From a virus, in IMG/VR virus record IMGVR_UViG_3300008624_000009, positions 1-62,365 of that record: 62,365 nt of DNA. One strand, given 5' to 3'. Below the pieces are notes generated by a model. That model was not told where the DNA came from and made no database searches. It saw only the letters and a list, made by a program, of their open reading frames with translations. Each line of letters begins with the position of its first letter. Positions within the stretch are counted from its first letter, which is position 1. Below, in pieces: positions 59,647-62,365 of the stretch. Both the position numbers and the translations under genes were made by a program.

Positions 59647-60393
59647 ATGGCTAGTGTAACCTCAAGGCAAGGACTGATAGATTATTGTTTACGAAGATTG
59701 GGACAGCCTGTTGTTGAAATAAACATTGATGAAGATCAATTAGAAGAACGAGTTGATGATGCTCTTGAGTATTTTCAAGAATATCATTTTGACGGTGTAG
59801 AAAAAGTTTTTCTTAAACATATTATAACAGCAGATGATATTACAAATGAATATATCCCTATGGGTAATCCTGTAATTAGTGTTGTTAGAGTATTACCTAT
59901 ACCTAGTTTTGATTCTTTTTCTGGTGGTTTCTTTAATGAGGAATATCAGTTACGATTAAATGATTTAAATAATTTTTCTGGTACAACATTAATTCAATGG
60001 GAAATGACACAACAAAATTTTTCATTAGTTGAACAATTATTTTCTATTGCACCAACAATGCTTTTTAATAGAAAACAAAATAGAGTTTACTTAGAAACTG
60101 ATTGGACAGAAAAATTTAATGAAAATGATATTTTAGTTATAGAAGCATATCGTGCTTTAGACCCGTCTACTTATCCCGAAATCTGGAATGATATGTTTTT
60201 AAAGAAATATACTACTGCTTTAATTAAAAGACAATGGGGAGAAAATCTTAAAAAGTTTACAGGAGTTGTATTGCCAGGTGGTATTTCACTTGATGGAAAA
60301 ACTATCTATGATGAAGCAGTAGAAGAAATAAGCCAAATAGAAGAAGAAATAAATCTTAAATATGAACTCCCTGTTGATGGATATGTAGGTTAA
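59647..60393 (+). CDS. 13: Neck protein gp13 (head completion)
   Basis: This is a homologue of T4 gp13, which with gp14 forms the neck that seals the DNA-filled head and joins the tail. It has 248 residues, shorter than T4's about 309. Matching features are SRQGLIDYCLRRLGQPVVEI at about 6-25, the DDALEYFQEYHFDGVEKVFL segment at 38-57, WNDMFLKKYTTALIKRQWGE at about 180-199 and KFTGVVLPGGISLDGKTIYD near 203-222. It starts five bases after the previous gene and its end adjoins gp14. No anomaly was seen. Confidence 0.92.
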   Translation: MASVTSRQGLIDYCLRRLGQPVVEINIDEDQLEERVDDALEYFQEYHFDGVEKVFLKHIITADDITNEYIPMGNPVISVVRVLPIPSFDSFSGGFFNEEYQLRLNDLNNFSGTTLIQWEMTQQNFSLVEQLFSIAPTMLFNRKQNRVYLETDWTEKFNENDILVIEAYRALDPSTYPEIWNDMFLKKYTTALIKRQWGENLKKFTGVVLPGGISLDGKTIYDEAVEEISQIEEEINLKYELPVDGYVG

Positions 60394-60394
60394 T

Positions 60395-61258
60395 ATGGCT
60401 ACTAATCATTTCTTTAAAAATTTCAATTCTTTTCCACAACAAGAATTAGTTAATAGTTTATCAAAAGAAGTTATCCAAATTGCTGGACTTGATGTTTTAT
60501 ATCTTCCTAGATTTGATTCTTATGCAAAAGATACTTTACTTAATGAAGATGCATTAATAGAATATAATAAAGGTTATCAAGTAGAAATGTATGTAAATAC
60601 ACCAGATGGTTATGGTGGCTCAGGAGATACATTATCAAAATTTGGTTTGGATGTTCAAGATGAAATAATTTTAATTGTTAATAAAGAAAGATTTAAAGAC
60701 GAAACATTTATAGATCAGCCAAGAGAAGGAGATTTAATTTATTTTCCTTTAGGAAAAACTATATTTACAATTAAATATGTTGAACATGAACAACCTTTTT
60801 ATACATTAGGAAAAACTAATGTTTTTGAAATAACAGCAGAAACCTTTAGATATAGTAATGAAAGATTTAATCTAGCTGGTGAAGAAGCTGGTGAAATTTT
60901 TAATAAAATAGAAAGAGATAATGCTACGACTGTTGAATTTACTGTTACATCTGGTTCATCAATAGTATTTAGAGATGGAGAAACAATTTTTCAAGGTAAT
61001 ACTCCTGAAACTGCAACAGCAATGGCAAGAGTTTCTAAGCAAGAAGCAAATAAAATATATGTTTATAGAGTTCAAGGACAGTTTGTATTAAACGAACTTG
61101 TTACTGGTATAAAATCTCTAACATCAGCATATTTAACTGGAATTGATGATCAGATTATATCAACATCAGAATTTGATGATAATAAAGAATTTGAAGTCGA
61201 GGGGGATGATATTTTAGATTTTAGTGAAATTGATCCGTGGTCTGAAGGAGATATTTAA
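60395..61258 (+). CDS. 14: Neck protein gp14
   Basis: This is a homologue of T4 gp14, the second neck protein, 287 residues against about 256 in T4. The conserved part includes HFFKNFNSFPQQELVNSLSK near the start, the LYLPRFDSYAKDTLLNEDAL segment at about 35-54, GLDVQDEIILIVNKERF at about 86-102 and REGDLIYFPLGKTIFTIKYV at about 111-130. The C-terminal 100 residues (EFTVTSGSSIVFRDGETIFQ, and an acidic end) are more variable. It begins one base after the gp13 stop and overlaps gp15 by one base (TAATG). Confidence 0.92.
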   Translation: MATNHFFKNFNSFPQQELVNSLSKEVIQIAGLDVLYLPRFDSYAKDTLLNEDALIEYNKGYQVEMYVNTPDGYGGSGDTLSKFGLDVQDEIILIVNKERFKDETFIDQPREGDLIYFPLGKTIFTIKYVEHEQPFYTLGKTNVFEITAETFRYSNERFNLAGEEAGEIFNKIERDNATTVEFTVTSGSSIVFRDGETIFQGNTPETATAMARVSKQEANKIYVYRVQGQFVLNELVTGIKSLTSAYLTGIDDQIISTSEFDDNKEFEVEGDDILDFSEIDPWSEGDI

Positions 61259-62022
61259 TGTTTGGAAAATATTTTTATAATAAAAATATTAGAAATATTG
61301 TTATATTATTTGGTACGCTATTTAATGATATAAACATACGGCGTTCTCAAAATAATACATTAATACAAGATCTTAAAGTACCTATTGCATATGGCCCAGC
61401 ACAAAAATATCTTGCAAAAATAGAACAAGGTAGTACTGATGATGAAGATTTCCGTATTGGAATATCACTTCCAAGAATGTCATTTGAAATAACATCAATG
61501 GTATATGATAATGCAAGAAAATTACAAACAACACAACAAATTAAATCACTAGATCCAAATTCAACTGATAAGTTGTTATCTACTTATACACCTGTGCCAT
61601 ATAATTATGAAGTTGATTTATCAATCATGGTTTTAAATAGTGATGATGGTGCTCAGATTTTAGAACAAATATTGCCATATTTTACACCTGAGTTTCAAGT
61701 AACAATGAATGAAATGAAAACATTGGGAATTAAAAGAGATATACCAATTATATTAAATAGTATGACATCAGAAGATGATTATGAAGGTGATTTTCTTACA
61801 AGAAGAACATTAGTTCATACGCTTTCATTTACAATACAAGGACATATATACAAACCAGTTTCTGAACAAGGTATTATTAGAGAAGTAGATGTAAATGCTG
61901 GAACATTTACGAGTGAGTTTGATACAAAATTAATTAATATTGATATTAAGCCAAGCCCAACTGATACTGAAGCGAATATGACAACTGATCCAAATGTTAC
62001 AACAACTATAACTAATTTATAA
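61258..62022 (+). CDS. 15: Tail sheath completion protein gp15
   Basis: This is a homologue of T4 gp15, which stabilises the contracted-ready tail at its top and joins it to the neck. It has 254 residues against about 272 in T4. Characteristic features are FGTLFNDINIRRSQ at about 18-31, VPIAYGPAQKYLAKIEQGST at about 41-60, LPRMSFEITSMVYDNARKLQ at about 70-90, and PVPYNYEVDLSIMVLNSDDG near 112-131. It starts directly on the gp14 stop and overlaps gp16 by one base. No unusual feature was seen. Confidence 0.93.
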   Translation: MFGKYFYNKNIRNIVILFGTLFNDINIRRSQNNTLIQDLKVPIAYGPAQKYLAKIEQGSTDDEDFRIGISLPRMSFEITSMVYDNARKLQTTQQIKSLDPNSTDKLLSTYTPVPYNYEVDLSIMVLNSDDGAQILEQILPYFTPEFQVTMNEMKTLGIKRDIPIILNSMTSEDDYEGDFLTRRTLVHTLSFTIQGHIYKPVSEQGIIREVDVNAGTFTSEFDTKLINIDIKPSPTDTEANMTTDPNVTTTITNL

Positions 62023-62365
62023 TGAAAAAAGAAACAGTAAAAAAATTAAATGATATATTAGATATTGCAGATGATATTATTGATATTGAAGAACCTGAAA
62101 TAAGTCAAGATATTGAAGCAGAAAAAAATGATGTGGTTGACGATTATGAATTTTCAAGAGATCAATATCATAATCTAATTGCAAAAGGAAATATAGCATT
62201 AGAAGAATTATTATCTATTGCTAAAGAGGGTGAGCAACCAAGGGCGTTTGAGGTTGCTACTCAGTTGATTAATTCTTTATCGGCAACGACTAAAGAACTT
62301 TTGATATTACAAAAAACCAAGAAAGAAGTTGAAGGAACAAATAAACCCACTAAAAATGAAAATAA
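62022..62365 (+). CDS. 16: Terminase small subunit gp16, cut by window
   Basis: The start ATG overlaps the gp15 stop (TAATG). At least 114 codons are open to the window end. The region DDYEFSRDQYHNLIAKGNIA at about 45-64, followed by LEELLSIAKEGEQPRAFEVA and TQLINSLSATTKELLILQ, matches the central helical domain of T4-type gp16, which recognises concatemeric phage DNA for packaging by gp17. The N-terminus is very acidic (Asp/Glu-rich to residue 44). T4 gp16 has about 164 residues, so the missing part should be short. gp17 would be expected next. Confidence 0.88.
   Translation, partial: MKKETVKKLNDILDIADDIIDIEEPEISQDIEAEKNDVVDDYEFSRDQYHNLIAKGNIALEELLSIAKEGEQPRAFEVATQLINSLSATTKELLILQKTKKEVEGTNKPTKNEN

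Noticed and set aside
1-62365. tRNA genes, integrase or transposase
   Set aside because: No cloverleaf-like sequence, integrase/transposase motifs or terminal inverted repeats were noticed. No evidence of a prophage or an insertion sequence was seen.

Overview
This window is part of the genome of a T4-like contractile-tailed phage (myovirus). Three things show this. First, it carries recognisable T4-type baseplate and neck genes in T4 order: gp25, gp6, a gp7-position protein, gp8, a gp9/gp10-position DUF4815-like protein, then gp13, gp14, gp15 and gp16. Second, twelve exact copies of the T4 late-promoter octamer TATAAATA lie in front of gene groups. Third, nearly all ORFs are tightly packed on one strand. 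The DNA is AT-rich (about one third G+C by eye). The fibre families, the small conserved proteins and the RimK-like gene resemble marine T4-like phages of cyanobacteria and SAR11-type bacteria. The host cannot be read from this sequence.

Layout. Positions 1-1807 (minus strand) hold eight small ORFs of unknown function, driven by two near-consensus sigma70-type promoters that share a 15-base core. This looks like the end of an early region. Positions 1890-5863 (plus, late promoter at 1890) hold a mixed operon: a putative holin, an M15A-type endolysin, a deoxynucleotidase-like HAD protein, a RimK-like ATP-grasp protein with an aspartic-protease-like C-terminus, a lysine-rich protein and a protein with a COQ4-like metal motif. 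Four of these proteins begin with a peptide resembling the T4 capsid-targeting sequence. Positions 5880-20619 are the baseplate block. Positions 20612-58942 are a very large fibre/adhesin region, about 38 kb, sitting where T4 carries gp11, gp12 and wac. Positions 59062-62365 return to the neck and terminase genes (gp13-gp16), and gp16 runs off the window.

The fibre region is the striking part. Twelve genes encode paralogous proteins with a short conserved N-terminal anchor followed by six degenerate repeats of about 45-50 residues, predicted to form six-bladed beta-propellers. There are two blade classes. Neighbouring genes often share nearly identical anchors but different propellers, which suggests birth by tandem duplication followed by head replacement or divergence. 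Around them are Mtd-N-type fibres, a glycine-rich adhesin, a C1q-like head, a LamG-like head, a giant KIA-repeat fibre, two small chaperone-like genes that each follow a fibre, and two paralogous 278-residue helical proteins. No reverse transcriptase or template/variable repeat was seen, so the diversity does not look DGR-driven inside this window.

Functional calls for T4 homologues rest on recognisable sequence patterns. Fold calls for adhesin heads are inferences from repeat structure. No database search or structure prediction was run.
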